Source of the DNA: Fomitopsis serialis
Taxonomy: Eukaryota > Basidiomycota > Agaricomycetes > Polyporales > Fomitopsidaceae
Direction: 5' to 3'
NCBI RefSeq assembly: GCF_022376445.1
Contig: NW_025955007.1
Location: 1 to 64,000 of the forward strand
DNA: 64,000 bases
The position numbers were made by a program, and so were the translations under genes. Position 1 is the stretch's first letter. Every line of letters begins with the position of its first letter. Below are positions 23,629 through 34,884 of this stretch, piece after piece. The notes beneath the pieces are model-generated. The model was not told where the DNA came from. It searched no databases and saw only the letters and a list, made by a program, of their open reading frames with translations.

Positions 23629-24483
23629 TCAGCCGGTCAGATGCTCAGAAATTGCCGAATTTGCTGATGTTCTCCTCTCATTATGCGGCATAGGCCTCAT
23701 CCGCGCCTCGTCCTCCCCCATGTACCCATCCATTTGCTGCGTCTGCTTCCCGCCATGCTCCTCCGCCTGCTGTGGCGGCGGCGGGTGCATAGGATATTGC
23801 GTCTGAACGTCCATAGGGGCATGTGGTGGAGTCATCCGCGCGTGCTGTGGCGGCGCGGGGTGCGGGTAGGGCGACAGTGCGGACACGGCGGGCGCAGACT
23901 GGGCTGCGATGGGGATGACGGGGATGCCGCGCGGCGCACGCGCGCTCTCCTGCGTCGGCGGTAGCGATCCGGACTTGGGAGGCAGCGCGAGCGCGTGCCC
24001 AGGATGCGTACGGGGCGAGCGCGACGTCTGGCGGGCGGTCTGCTCAGCGGGCGCCGGAGGCTGGGAGTGAGGATGCGTATGTGGATGGGCGTGTGGATGG
24101 GGCTGCGACGGGCCGGTGTGCATGTCAGCCTCGATCTGCACGGCGACGATCTCCTTGCCCTTGCACGCGAAGAAGGCGCGCTCCTGCGCGCAGAAGAAGC
24201 TGGACGTCGATCCCATGATGGGGTTCGGCGGCGGCGGCGGGAAGAGCGCCATGAGTTCGTGGCCCGTTGGTGGCGCGGGGAAGCCGCGGCGGCGGGGCAT
24301 GACGGCGGCGGACGCGGGGGAGAGCTCAAGATCTGCGCGCAAAGACGTCAGCAGGGGCAGTTTGTGGGACGGGGATGGCAGACCTCGGAGGGTCGGGGGC
24401 GACATAGGGCTGCGCGGGCAGGCGGGATCTGGCGTTCGAGCGAGTCGTTGCACCGGGATGTCGAGCTTTGTCGTGAATTTCAA
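23629..24483 (-). CDS. Proline/histidine-rich hypothetical protein of basidiomycete type
   Basis: One open frame of 284 codons. An N-terminal block, MPRRRGFPAPPTGHELMALF then a poly-Pro run, GSTSSFFCAQERAFFACKGK and EIVAVQIEAD, resembles a conserved but uncharacterised Agaricomycete protein beginning with MPRRRGFPAPPTGHELM. The rest is low complexity: His-Pro repeats (about 24060-24110), Pro-rich, Gln-rich and acidic stretches, ending in ISEHLTG. No signal peptide or membrane segment. The upstream 60 codons before MPRRR may be an artefact of an unspliced intron, so the real start may be at about 24300. Function unknown. Confidence 0.6.
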   Translation of the reverse strand: MKFTTKLDIPVQRLARTPDPACPRSPMSPPTLRGLPSPSHKLPLLTSLRADLELSPASAAVMPRRRGFPAPPTGHELMALFPPPPPNPIMGSTSSFFCAQERAFFACKGKEIVAVQIEADMHTGPSQPHPHAHPHTHPHSQPPAPAEQTARQTSRSPRTHPGHALALPPKSGSLPPTQESARAPRGIPVIPIAAQSAPAVSALSPYPHPAPPQHARMTPPHAPMDVQTQYPMHPPPPQQAEEHGGKQTQQMDGYMGEDEARMRPMPHNERRTSANSAISEHLTG

Positions 24484-24800
24484 TGGTCAATTTGAACCTA
24501 CTGATATTGTCTCGTCACCAGCGATGTGATGTGGCTGAGCCTGAGGCGCGTCGTGCAAAACGCCTGGCCTCAGACTATCCGATATCGGGCAACCGTGGAG
24601 GACCCAAGCGCTAATTGGGATCGATTGTATGTCTGCCGCATGCACCGAGGCGCAGGGATATCCGAGCTTCGGTATGGAAAGGTGACTGAACGGTGACGAT
24701 ACGGCAACACGTAGAAATTCCAGCGATAGATATACATGATACAGACAACTAAGTGGTACATTTTTACAACTCACTCCGTGGCAACGCCGTCCAAGGACAT

Positions 24801-25546
24801 TCAATGCCACCTCCGTCCCATGAGCAGCCCAATCAGAACTCCGACAGCCACGCTACCAAGTACTCGTCCAACGCACGAAGCGGGTAATTTATGCTGGCTA
24901 TCAAGGGAGCTCTTCGGAGCACCCCCGGGAGAACGGCCACGCATATCAGGAGTCTCTCGGACGCTTGTCTTTGCAGACCTAGCAAAGACCTTAGCAAGAG
25001 CATTCCCGAGATCCCTTGTCTCGCCGTGGATCACAGAACGCTGCTCTTCCTTCCTGTCGACGATCCCCGAGAAGCAGGAGATGCATCGGAAGAAAGCTGC
25101 ATCGGTCTTGAACTGCGCGTAATACCAATCTCCCCCAGTCGTCCACTTGACAGTACGGAGAATCTGCTGACGAATTAGCTGAGTCGCTTTACGATGCGAT
25201 AGGCCTCACCTGAAAGGCGATTATCCTCGTGTCTTCCCCCAGCATGACGTACTCATAGAAGTCGTCCGAGTCGTTTTCGCCGTGACCAATGGCGACGACT
25301 GCAAATGGGTAAGTATCATAGGCAACGAGCCTGCACAATGAAGGGTCTCACATTGTCCGGAAGGTAGCTCCCCGATGACCAGCTTCGACGGGCGCCCGTC
25401 ACCTTCGTACTCAAACAACAGCTCCTCGCCGAAGCTGATATCGACAACTGGCTCAATGAGCAAGACACGCTCGACTCTACATCAGCACCAATGTTAGTTG
25501 AAGGTTGGGAGAAAATGCTTCAAACGTACGCCGGCGGGTCTTCTAT
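24801..25546 (-). CDS. Small unnamed-family protein (member 2), presumed start codon mutated to ATA
   Basis: Exons 25546-25530, 25476-25352, 25298-25210 and 25163-24801 join in phases 2, 1, 0, as in the paralogues at 0.4 and 26.7 kb. They code for about 197 residues: IEDPP then AVERVLLIEPVVDISF, the family core LVIGELPSGQFVVAIG across the phase-1 intron, and a C-terminal hydrophobic segment (VLGSVAVGVLIGLLMG) ending RRWH. A TATA box lies about 50 nt before exon 1. The codon at the expected start, in a CACC context, is ATA rather than ATG; no other ATG opens this frame before residue ~60. Either the gene has just lost its start, or it uses ATA or an unseen upstream exon. Branch-site CTAAC is present in intron 1. 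Function unknown. Confidence 0.6.
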
Positions 25547-25595
25547 GGTGCGTTGTTTGTGGTTGAACGAGGCTGCCGGTGCTGCTGTTTGGGGC

Positions 25596-25603
25596 CTTTT
25601 ATA
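25596..25603 (-). promoter_or_regulatory. TATA box of family member 2
   Basis: Minus-strand TATAAAAG, about 50 nt before the presumed first codon at 25546, which allows a short leader. Confidence 0.6.
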
Positions 25604-26053
25604 TTGCACAGATTCGCAGATGTGCGAAGACAAAGGCTGTGACACGCGGACTGTAGACTGGGCACAATGGAGGGCTGGCTGCGCGTGCACGCCGGACCAA
25701 ATGCGATATGATACCGGGACTCGTGCAGACCGTTTCTGGACATGCTCTCGCATCGCTCGCAAGTTTGAATGAGGTACAGGGCACAGGAATCCTCTTGGTA
25801 CGCAGCATAAGTGATAGGAAAAAATAAAGACACGCACGTAGCTGTATGAACCTCGAATTATTACCAGTGGCATGAGGCCGCGCGGCCATGATTCAAACTG
25901 AGCGCGGTCGAGCACAGTGATTCGAGCTGACTCTTATCCGGAACCCATCTTCGCGTGTTCCCCTTGTGCGCCCACTGAAGCATGGCGAACTGAGCTCTGC
26001 ATCGTGGAAGCAAGCGTCAGTGCATCCCGAGTGTGTCATGCATGAGCGCGTGA

Positions 26054-26190
26054 GATGTATCCGGGCCAGGTAGTGATTCCGATACCGCGGAGACGGGTGA
26101 AGAGAACGAGGCGGCGCGTGGCGAGCAATCTACTACGTCGTGAGAGGGGGAGTAGCGGGAGTAAGGCTCACCGGGTGCTGACAGGGAAGG
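26054..26190. repeat. Dispersed repeat, also at 54316-54460
   Basis: AGTGATTCCGA…, GAGCAATCT(A/C)CTACGTCG and TGAGAGGGG blocks recur in the same order and orientation at 54340-54430 with substitutions and small indels. Confidence 0.6.
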
Positions 26191-26716
26191 AGACTTCAGT
26201 CGTGCGACGCGCAACGTCGCGGACGTGGCGACGTGAACATGTGATCTGATCCAGATCTCGTTCAGGGTGGACAGCCATCTGAGTATACCGTCTCCGAGCC
26301 TTGAGCGCTTGAGCGCTTGAGCTTGAAGCTTGAAGCTTCACTCCCTGGCCGCTGCCCGCGGCAGCTACATAAGTAGGCCTCCTCCTCAGGCTCGGGCCGA
26401 GATTCTGGTCACCCTGAGCACCGTCTGGATGATCAGCATACTCTGGCTCGTCGGCGGGGTCCACGCGCATCCCCCGGCTACCCATCCACATTCCCTGCCT
26501 CCTAGTAGGCGGTCATGGTCTGCGTGTGCGTCCTGCGTACCAGTCCGATCCACTTTCTTGCGCGGGCTCTGCGTCTTGGTGCTCACATTTCAACCTGTAT
26601 AATTTATTGCTTTAGCAGTGAGTCATTGCATTATCGGCCATACCATGATGGGCACTATCCCGTTTGAGTTGCCATGATGCACAATGCAAGTACCAATCGG
26701 AACAGCCGAGGGAACA

Positions 26717-26724
26717 TATATAAG
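26717..26724 (+). promoter_or_regulatory. TATA box of family member 3
   Basis: TATATAAG, 25 nt before the ATG at 26749. This implies a very short leader or a start a little further in. Confidence 0.6.
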
Positions 26725-26748
26725 AGGGCAGTGTCGTAACCTCTGGCG

Positions 26749-27604
26749 ATGCCACTTCGCCCGCGTTGGCTAACCTCAATAATGTTGTTCCTCCTCTGCA
26801 TCTATATGATGGTCAAAGCCGCCGTAGACACTCTTCCTCAAGGCCCTCCTGTGCCAGCGTAAGTCTCAAACTTGCAATTGGGCTCTCAGAACCGAAACTC
26901 AGGAATGCTTTCCTTTGTGACAGGGGCGTCAAGATCCGCTTTGCCGGAACAGCGGACATCAGGCAGCTTACCCGTTCCGATCGCGGCCATCGTGTGCTCA
27001 GAAACGCTGAGCTCCCCTACGTGCTCATTGTCCGGCTCACAACTGGGAGATGTAAGTCTTCACTTGTTGCTGAACCGCAAGAGAACTCATGCTCCTCATC
27101 ATCTAGATGTTATTTTCGTCTCGCCGGATGCGATACTTCCCGTGCCACGCATTATGGTGCTGTCAAGCAGCACGGTGTACATCGTCTCAGAGGTATGATT
27201 TCTAGAGGACATCTCGCAACTGGGCATTGGTTTACACGTCGATTGAATAGCTTGCGCTAACGCTCCGCTGGGCCCACTCCACTGCCAATACCTTGAATTG
27301 GTATGAAGCAAGGATCCCGGGCCCCGATAGCGAACCATTCGAGGAGTTCGTCGGCTGCTTCCAAATGAACTACGAATCTGCCCTGAACTACGAATCTGCC
27401 CCTCGCGACACTGGCGTCGATGATGAGATCGACGCGTATGAGATCGCGCACATCTACAACCGATTCGAAGATTGTATTATGTGGGGTTCTTTCGAGGACA
27501 ACACGACGTGGGCTCACGTTCGTGAAGCCTACTGGAGGGTATTCGCTTTCTCCGTGGCCGCACATTATATGATCGCAGTCCTTAAGATTCTCATAGCGAC
27601 GTAA
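26749..27604 (+). CDS. Small unnamed-family protein (member 3), signal-type N-terminus and hydrophobic tail
   Basis: Exons 26749-26858, 26924-27051, 27107-27192 and 27251-27604 join in phases 2, 1, 0 and give 225 residues, the same length as the paralogue at 429-1259. The N-terminus (MPLRPRWLTSIMLFLLCIYM) looks like a signal peptide or anchor. The core is GVKIRFAGTADIRQ … LIVRLTTGRYVIFVSPD around the phase-1 intron. The last exon is acidic and ends in a hydrophobic stretch (FSVAAHYMIAVLKILIAT). An in-frame direct duplication of an 18-bp unit gives NYESALNYESA. The duplication suggests recent change; the intact frame through four exons suggests a live gene. A fragment of its exon 2 sits inverted at 29561-29656. 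Function unknown. Confidence 0.72.
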
Positions 27605-29560
27605 CACGCGAATTTTCCAGCCATCCGAGTTTGTTTGTTTGTTTGCTCCCTTTATTATTACTGAGGGCGAAGCCCTATACTCAGTATCCCTCCGAATCTC
27701 TTCCAAGTCGTCGTCACGTAGCATAGCCATCCACCGTAGCTTCGTGTATGTATCTAAACAAGGTTGATGTAATTTTCTGTGATCTTTGTCGTGCTCAAAC
27801 CATACCGATGACCCGGTTCATGCCACTTAGCCTCGGTCGCTTCGTCGATGGTTTCTTCAGTATCGATCGAACGACACGGGTCATTGCCTCCGCCTTGGCT
27901 CACTGACACTTTCTTCGGGAGAACTCTCCATCGCCCTCGGCCCGTCCTTCTTACTGTCGACCTGGAAGGAGGGTGTCCCTGCGGGAGCCATTCGTCCGAC
28001 ATGTGGATCGAAGGCTCACGGCCGACGAGCCTCGTTGTTGGCCGCGAAGAAGCGAGACGTCGCGGGTAGCGGGAAGAGACGCGGCCGCCGTACGATAGGG
28101 CGTACTATGGCACAAGCGAGCGACGCGAGCAAATTCATCGGAGTGATGTATGTCTATGAGAGTGAGTAAGAAGTACTTGTAGTCGGAAAAGAGACGTACG
28201 TTACTACGTATGCAGGCTCGCATGGGGCGACATGTGATGTAGCCGGACATGTCGCCCGCACATCGCAGGAAGGAGCGTCCCGCCCGGCCACCTGCGGCCA
28301 TTGCTGGGACATGCCTGCAAGCGGACAGGAGACCATGGGCGGTCGTCGTATAGAACGCCGTTTCGCGTCTTGCCTCCAGTGAGGCCGTCACGAGAGCTGC
28401 ACGCGCGTTGCCCAGTACTGTTCGCGTGTGATCGGAAATGTGGTGTGTAGGTCGTCGTTGGCAGCGACTGCGAAATGTCTGCCAGAGGGAGGGTTAGGTC
28501 GCTTGTATGGTCGTAGACGTGTACGCAAGCCGTCCCCCGCGTTGTGCGCCGTGTTCCGTGTATTGGCGATGCAACTGGTTTGAGGGCGTCGCGCGAACAC
28601 CGCCCTGTGCGATGACGGCGATACACATCGTCAAAAGGTGTGCTGGGTTCTGCTACCTGCTGTCCAGAGGCGCAGAAGGGCCGCGGGTTGGCGCGTAGGG
28701 CGTACTGGAGAGGATCACTTTTGGTCAGAGTCGCACCGAGGAGCGCGTAGCAGGCCGCGCCGCGCACGGAATTGTTCCAAACTGCCAGGAAATGCACAAT
28801 TGAGTTCTAGGACGTCGTTTGATGGTACTTTCGTGGGGTCCAGAGTGCACATCGGGGGCGGGGGAAGCCGGAGATGAGAGCTAGACAGGCGGGTTTTCTG
28901 TATGAATGTGCGCAATTGAAGAAGGAAAAGAAAGCTGGACCTGTGTGGACTCGGGGGCGGAGTTGAGAGTGTCGACGGACACATCTTGGTCGCGCGCATG
29001 AGCGTAGTATCGCAGCGGGACACAGGGCCGAAGCGCAAGAGGGGGGCGGGAGAAGGAGAAAGACGGCCGGGGAGGGTACGGGGAGGGGAGAACGCAGCGA
29101 GAGAAGGAAAAGAAAGCACAGGGAGGACGAGGAGCGACAGTAATGCGAAGACGGCGACCTCGGTTCCTCGAGGTAATCCCGGGTTCCGGGGGTAAGGAGG
29201 AATTTCTGAGGCCTCCGCACCCACTCGGAAGACCTCTCCGCGCACGTCGCACGTGCATCGCGAGCCAGGGGCGCGTCGGGCTCGACCAAGCTCGCTCTGA
29301 TGTCAGCGACCTGCTGACGGAGGTCAGACGAGCATGCTCATTGGTCAGTCCTGCAGCCCGCTGCGCATCCCCTATCCTAAACAGGGTCTTAAGCTTGAGG
29401 CCTTGAAGCTTGAAGCTTGAAGCTTGACGCTTGAGCTTGAGGCCTGAGGCCTGAGGCCTGGAGCTCAATCTACTTATAGCTAATGTTAGTGAATGGGGCC
29501 AGTATGGACGCGGGTAGCACCGTGGGTGACTTGTTGGCGGTAAACCGCGGGCTGACTTAC
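27605..29560. other. No gene recognised
   Basis: Several long overlapping minus-strand ORFs (up to 288 codons at 28881-29747) are mutually incompatible and low in complexity. A short acidic frame at 27754-28002 (minus) is the only protein-like piece. A GCTTGAA-type minisatellite lies at 29390-29462. Confidence 0.4.
29390..29462. repeat. GCTTGAA / GCCTGA minisatellite
   Basis: About nine 7-bp units. Related short arrays occur at about 26306-26340, 6478-6500 and 56630-56665. Confidence 0.8.
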
Positions 29561-29656
29561 ATCTCCCACTTGTGAGCTTGACAATGAGCACGTAGGGGAG
29601 CTCAGCGTTTCTGAGCACACGATGGCCGCGATCGGAACGGGTAAGCTGCCTGATGT
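29561..29656 (-). pseudogene. Exon-2 fragment of the unnamed small family
   Basis: Nearly identical to 26956-27051 of the member 3 gene but on the opposite strand. It encodes IRQLTRSDRGHRVLRNAELP, then YVLIVKLTSGR, and keeps the GTAAG donor. Neither neighbouring exon is present. Confidence 0.75.
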
Positions 29657-29869
29657 ACCTCGGTGGTACCTGCGCCGGTTTGGGCTTGCACCCGCCGTCC
29701 TCCCGTTCCTCCCCGCTCGCGCGCGCACGCTCGTCCCCGCTCCTCACACGCCATCCTCACGCGCTCCCGCCTGCTCGCCGCTGTGCCGATACCCACGACG
29801 CGCTCGTCGGCTGCGTTGGTACACTGGCCCTGTGGGCTCGCAAGTCGGCGTAATGCGCACGCCCCTGCC

Positions 29870-30650
29870 CTGCCCTTCGCTCACGCGCGCGCGATCCGTT
29901 CGTCGGCCGTGCTTGCGTGCTGGACGTTCGCCCTGTGACCTCGAGGTCGCCGTGTATCGTCCGGTTGTGTTCCTGCTCGCCTGTCCGGTTGTGTGTCTGC
30001 TCGCCCGCCCGCTCGTGCGTGCGTGTTCGCCGGTCGTGTCTGCGTGCTGGGCATTCGCCCTCCGCGCTAGCGGTCGATGTGTTGCGCGCGCCCCGGTGTG
30101 CCCAACGTCGCCGTCGCTGGTCTTTTGCTCAGCGCGTGGGGTCTGTTCGTCGGCCATGCGTGCGTGCCGGGAAGTTTCTCCCCGCCATCCGTTCAATCCC
30201 GTCCGCACTCGCTCCTTTCCGCACTCGCTCTCCACCCGTCCTCCTCCCTGCTCGCCGCTATGCTTGCGCCCGTGGTCCGCTCGTCGGCTGCGCGTGGCCT
30301 TGCGTGCTAGCGGTCGGCCTGTGCTGTGCTGTGTATTGCCATGCGCCCACCGTCTACTCGCCTTCGCGCGATGTTCGCTGACACGCGAGCAGTCCGTTTG
30401 TCGGTCGTATTTGCGTGTATTCGCCCGGCGCGCTCGCGGTCGATGTGCGCGTCGTGCTTCACATCGCCACGCCCTGCAATTGTAGTCAGCGCGTTCGCTC
30501 GCGTGCGTCTGCACTCACCTTGCCCCGATTTCCAGCCTTAGCTCTCGCGCACGCCGTCCGTTTAATGGCCACATCTGCACGCAGGGCATTGGCCCTGCGC
30601 GCTCGTCATGCAGCATGTCGTCGCATTCCGTGATGGGCGTTTGATGGCGG
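29870..30650. repeat. GC-rich degenerate repeat, orientation 2
   Basis: Six or more loose copies of a unit with CCGTTCGTCGGCCGTGCTTG-like and CATTCGCCCTGCGCGCT-like parts. This is the reverse complement of the repeat at 22990-23350. Long Arg/Ala/Cys-rich ORFs on both strands appear to be by-products. Confidence 0.6.
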
Positions 30651-31384
30651 TGGGGAAGCCGTTGTCGCGCTCGCGCCAGTGATGCCCGCCCAAGCCCAAG
30701 CCCGAGGGCCGTCAGGGATGGATTTGAGACGGCGGCAGAGGGAGGAGGGTCGGAGCAGCGGAGGAGGACGTAACGCTGAGGACGGTCAGATTTACAGTCC
30801 CGGCGGGACCGATAGGGAAAGTAGTGAATTGCCGCGTTGGGCAGGAAGCGCAGTACGCATCGGGTACCGGTCGGGCATTCCCCGTCTGTCCGAAATGCGC
30901 GTCGTTCGTTGTTCAGCCAATCAGGTGTCTTGATACTCGTCTTATGTCTAACGGTCAGACCAATCAGATGCATTCTTTGACCGCCGTGCAAAAAATCCAC
31001 GCCTCAGCTTGTACATAGAGTAGATTGGTAGGAGGTCCTCAAAATCACGCTCTATGCTTCAACTGAAGTTACTTAGCTGCAACGCGTTACGGGCGTCTCA
31101 AGGTCCGAGGAGGAGGAGGCTACTTAGCTAGCACCGGACATCGGTAGGCGCTCGTATGGTCGACTACAGGCGACTGTGTATATACGCGAGGGCATTGTAT
31201 GCACGAAGCGGCGACCACCTAAGTACTTCTGGCGTCTGCCACGATTCCGAGACTCCTCCCGCCTCGAACTTCCCTCCGCGCCCCATCGACGACTCACTCG
31301 ACTCGCCCACCACCCCCGACGCCACCTCTCAGACCTCCGAGAATAGCACGTACCAGACGCTGCTGAGCGCGGTTCCAAAGTGAT

Positions 31385-31905
31385 GAACTCACGCGGGAAT
31401 GTACGCGGGTCGCGCCCATGACGAGCTTGCGCGTCTCGGGCCTGACGGGGACACATCGCGCCGAGGTTGCTCAACCACGCGAGCTTGACCGTCTGTGAGC
31501 GGACCGTCGTCGAATACCTGCAGGAAGAGCGCAACGAATTCGCGCGAGGCCGTCTCAATCTCATCGTTGAGCACGATCGAGTTCGGCTTCCGGCGGATGT
31601 AGTCCGTGAGCTGGACGCCCTGGTCGCGGCCGACGTAGCTCGGAGGAGCACCAATGAGACGTGTGATGGAGTGCTTCCCAGAGTATTCGGAGCCGTCGAT
31701 ACGTATCTTGGCTTTGGGCAGTTAAAAGCAGGGTCATTAGCTGTGAGAATACCAGTCAGTATGCTTACTCGATACGCGAAACGACACTTACCGTCATGTT
31801 CATGAACATCTTGCTCGTACCAGAAGGTCCCACGAGCAAGAAGCGCAATTGGGCGCTGCTTGTTCTGCAGACCACTCCTGCTGAGCCGGAATCTGCGACC
31901 GTCGC
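31385..31905 (-). pseudogene. ClpB/Hsp104-family AAA+ chaperone, second ATPase-domain fragment
   Basis: On the minus strand the order is RLSRSGLQNKQRPIA, a one-base shift, then FLLVGPSGTSKMFMN (Walker A). An intron of about 80 nt with GT..AG ends follows, then RIDGSEYSGKHSITRLIGAP, RRKPNSIVLNDEIETASREF (Walker B region), FLQVFDDGPLTDGQARVV and a stop. Hsp104/ClpB disaggregases carry GPTGVGKT and a VLxDEIEKA Walker B. Here the P-loop reads GPSGTSKM and the Walker B Asp position reads N. With the N-terminal ~600 residues missing and a frameshift present, this is a dead fragment. Confidence 0.8.
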
Positions 31906-33107
31906 GCAGGTGGCGTCCTTGACACGCTGTTAGCCCTACTCGTCGCCCGCGTGCCGTTCTCGGTTCAGCGACTACATAGCCTGGTTAGGCCTGGTGTCGT
32001 CTCGAGAGGCTGATGGACCGCGCGAATCCGTCCGGTACGGGGATAGCATTTACGACGGCCTTAACCACGCCCGGCGACATAGATGTAAGATCTATAGGAA
32101 GGCAATACAGGGGATATCAGCAGAGTGTACAGAAAGCATGCACATCCATTACAAGGCCTCCACCGAGGTAAGGGTAAGACGAGAAGTGAGAGGAGAAGCA
32201 GGAACTTGAAGCTTGTCGGGAATAGACCAAGGGACCATGTATGCACCCACTCGACGCCGGTGTGTGCGTGAAAATCAGGCTGGTACAGTGGTAGTATGCA
32301 GATGACCGGGCGTTACTCAGTTTGAGGACGAAGGATAGAAAGTAAAGAGGAATTCAGGCCAAGGGCATACATAGCTAGGCCTCTGTGCCTCCTACGTCGA
32401 CTCGCTCCTCCGCACCAATCCCACAGCGATTCCGCCATGAAAGCGCTTGCAAGTTTTGGGTAAGCTCGGGAGGCGTCGTTTATCGGTGATTGTGAATGTA
32501 CGAGAAAAGGACGGCGGACGGTGGATGTCGGTGGCAGCCCGCTATGCAGGGCCAGAGGAGGAAGTTCAACAAGTTGGTGGTGCGGGCGGAGGACGTCGGC
32601 GCCTAGGGGAATCCACGCCGATTCCCCTGTCCCGTAGACACACTCTAAATGCGACCTCTTTGAGTAGGGGAAGACGGTAAATTCGACGAGGGAGTGGGAC
32701 GTATGTGGTACCGGGTCGCGGCAACCGGCGGCGAGACGATCAGCGCGAGAACTGCGGGCCGTGGATGCGAGGACGCGGGGCGCACCATGGCATTGTCTGG
32801 TCGTTCGGATGGGCGGTGCGGGTGATGGGACAGTGCGCGGAGGGCAAAGACACAGCGGGTGGGCCGCTGGACAGTGGGCCGGCCAATCGTGGAGAGGCGG
32901 AGATTCTGACTTAAAGCCTTGAGGGAGGAGCACCGACGGTGTCGAGGACGCGCTGACCGCTGTCCTGTCGACGTCGGCGTCAACAATGCTCAGTGAAGCT
33001 ACGTGCGAAGTGCTGGGATGATTTACGGACTCAGACTGGTGCTGGAAGGACGACTGGGTACATCGTAATACACATGATACAGATAATAGTATGCAGTCTA
33101 GGCGGTG
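31906..33107. other. No gene recognised
   Basis: A 206-codon minus-strand ORF at 32313-32933 has no recognisable pattern and may be chance. Confidence 0.35.
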
Positions 33108-34413
33108 TTACTCGAGCTCGAGATCATCAACCGTAGGCAGGAAGAACCCGTCCCATATGCTGCGAACTCCTTCGACTCCTCCGTGCGTCGTTGGGTTCTC
33201 TTCTCCGAGCGCGTTGGCGACAGCGCACACAATGCTCCTGAGAGCGATATCCTCGATTGGTTTTGTCTTGATCGACTGTCGACAAATCGGGCATGTGTAA
33301 TGCGGGGTAGGATAGGCCTTCAAAAGGTCGATGAGCTCTGCTTTGACGCGCTCCCGATCTGCCCTTGTGAGCTCAGCGTTGCGGAGAGCTTCGTGGTATG
33401 GCTGCAGATTAGGCAACTCTAAATGAGGGTTCCGACCCAGGTGTTGCATCAGGGCCTCGCTGAACCACTCGCGCAGGCACGCTTGGCATGCCGAGTGGCC
33501 ACAGGGCAAACTGTGGGGGCAAAAGACATGGAAATCATGGTGACGCGGAAATGTGCTGGAGTAGTAAACTTACACATAGGGTAGCCACATCCGAGAAGTG
33601 CACACCGTGCATGTTGTATCGCTCTGCAGTGCATCCGTCAACCCCTAGCGACGAGATCAGAGTGGCAACAAGAACGATACGGGAAAGCGTACTCTGGCAG
33701 CCACAACAGTGCCCTCATGTTGCCGTGCTTGTCCTTGTAAATATTCAATGTCCTGAGATCAACCGCTGGTCAGTGGACCTAGTTACGTGGACCTTGTTAC
33801 AACACACACCTGCTACAACAAAAAGGGAAGTTTTAGGTGAGATGATAGTGAGGGAGCGGCAGCTGGCTGAATACCTGCGTCTTCACCCTGTGTTCGTGCC
33901 CTTCCTGAACAATGAGCTGTAAACTGTCCCGTTCCTGCGACCATTCGTCAAGCCTAGTATGACTGGAAAGATGCAGAAAATTACCTGCGTCATGGAGGCC
34001 AGCTGCTGTAAGAGTTCATCTGACGCCTCGTACGCTGCGTCAAGTTCATGCTGCAACGTAGCCCTAGCAGCCGACACCGCGACGAGGGCTTCTTGCAGCG
34101 CCTCGTTTCTGTCGGCGGATACCTCGAGGTCTTGTCGTGGGTTCTTCGCCGTTGATGGATCCCACCGTGCCTTCTCCGGAGGTGCGTTGGCCCTTGGACG
34201 CTTGCTCGTACGATTTTGAGGGCGTTCAGGCGAGAGGTTGCGCGTGTTTGCTGGCCGAGTAGAAGTCTTCCGTTCTTCGCTGTGTCTGCGACGATGGGAG
34301 GCGGAGACTTCAGCTGCGGCATGCGCCCCAAGGTCCTCGTCGTCTGAAGAGATGCTGATGACGTCGTCGACCGCAGAAGAGCGCTTGGCACCCGAGTTGT
34401 TGCTCGACGCCAT
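33108..34413 (-). CDS. RING-finger protein, probable E3 ubiquitin ligase
   Basis: Exons 34413-33985, 33934-33887, 33752-33693, 33623-33574 and 33510-33108 keep frame and give 329 residues. The order is: an acidic Ser-rich N-terminus (DVISISSDDEDLG); a basic stretch with NLS-like KRPR; a coiled coil (residues about 105-180, including LLQQLASMTQERDSLQLIV); then a RING finger. The RING starts TTCTVCTSRMWLPYVLPCGH, continues SACQACLREWF and, after a ~50-residue charged insertion, ends HYTCPICRQSIKTKP. All eight zinc ligands are visible (C-x2-C, C-x-H-x2-C-x2-C, C-x2-C). The insertion between the second and last pairs is seen in a group of Agaricomycete RING proteins. The frame and introns are intact, so I expect a working nuclear or nucleocytoplasmic E3; its targets are unknown. 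Confidence 0.85.
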
Positions 34414-34884
34414 GAGAGTAGGCTGTGCGCAAAGGCAGACGAAGACGCACCTCCATTTATACCAGGCGCGAACAATGTAAAAAGCTTGCGTTGTGGTAGA
34501 CGATCAAGATCAAGATCATGAGGATCAGCTGTGCGAGGATGTGGAGGCTCATGCCAACGAGACGCCTGGGGCTCATCTCTCTAGCCCCCTCACGCAAAGT
34601 CTTAACGGCGAGTAAATGGGCTAGCCAGAAGTGTTCTGCCAGGAATTAGCACAACCGACCACACACGTCAACGATGACCTCGAGCGTAAAGAGTACAGCA
34701 CTGAGACATCAGCACGGAGAGGATAGGAGGAAGGCACAAAGGAAGGTGAAGACAGAGGAAGATGACCCGTGTTCACGTGGCGGAACACATTGTCCCGCAA
34801 GCCCCCTTCGCGCTTCCTCCTTTGCCAATATGCGCCTACGCCAAAAGTCGGTGCTGTGAAGGCCCTTGTGGTCAGGAATCAACA
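34414..34884. other. Divergent spacer between the RING gene and F-box pseudogene
   Basis: No coding pattern seen. It would hold the promoter of the RING gene; no clear TATA box. Confidence 0.4.

Noticed and set aside
28881..29747. 288-codon minus-strand ORF
   Set aside because: It runs through a GCTTGAA minisatellite, through the intron side of the family exon fragment and through GC-rich low-complexity DNA, so it is a chance frame.
29744..30514. Long Arg/Ala-rich ORFs on both strands (256 and 287 codons)
   Set aside because: Both arise from the GC-rich degenerate repeat and mirror each other; neither has start context, splice sites or family similarity.
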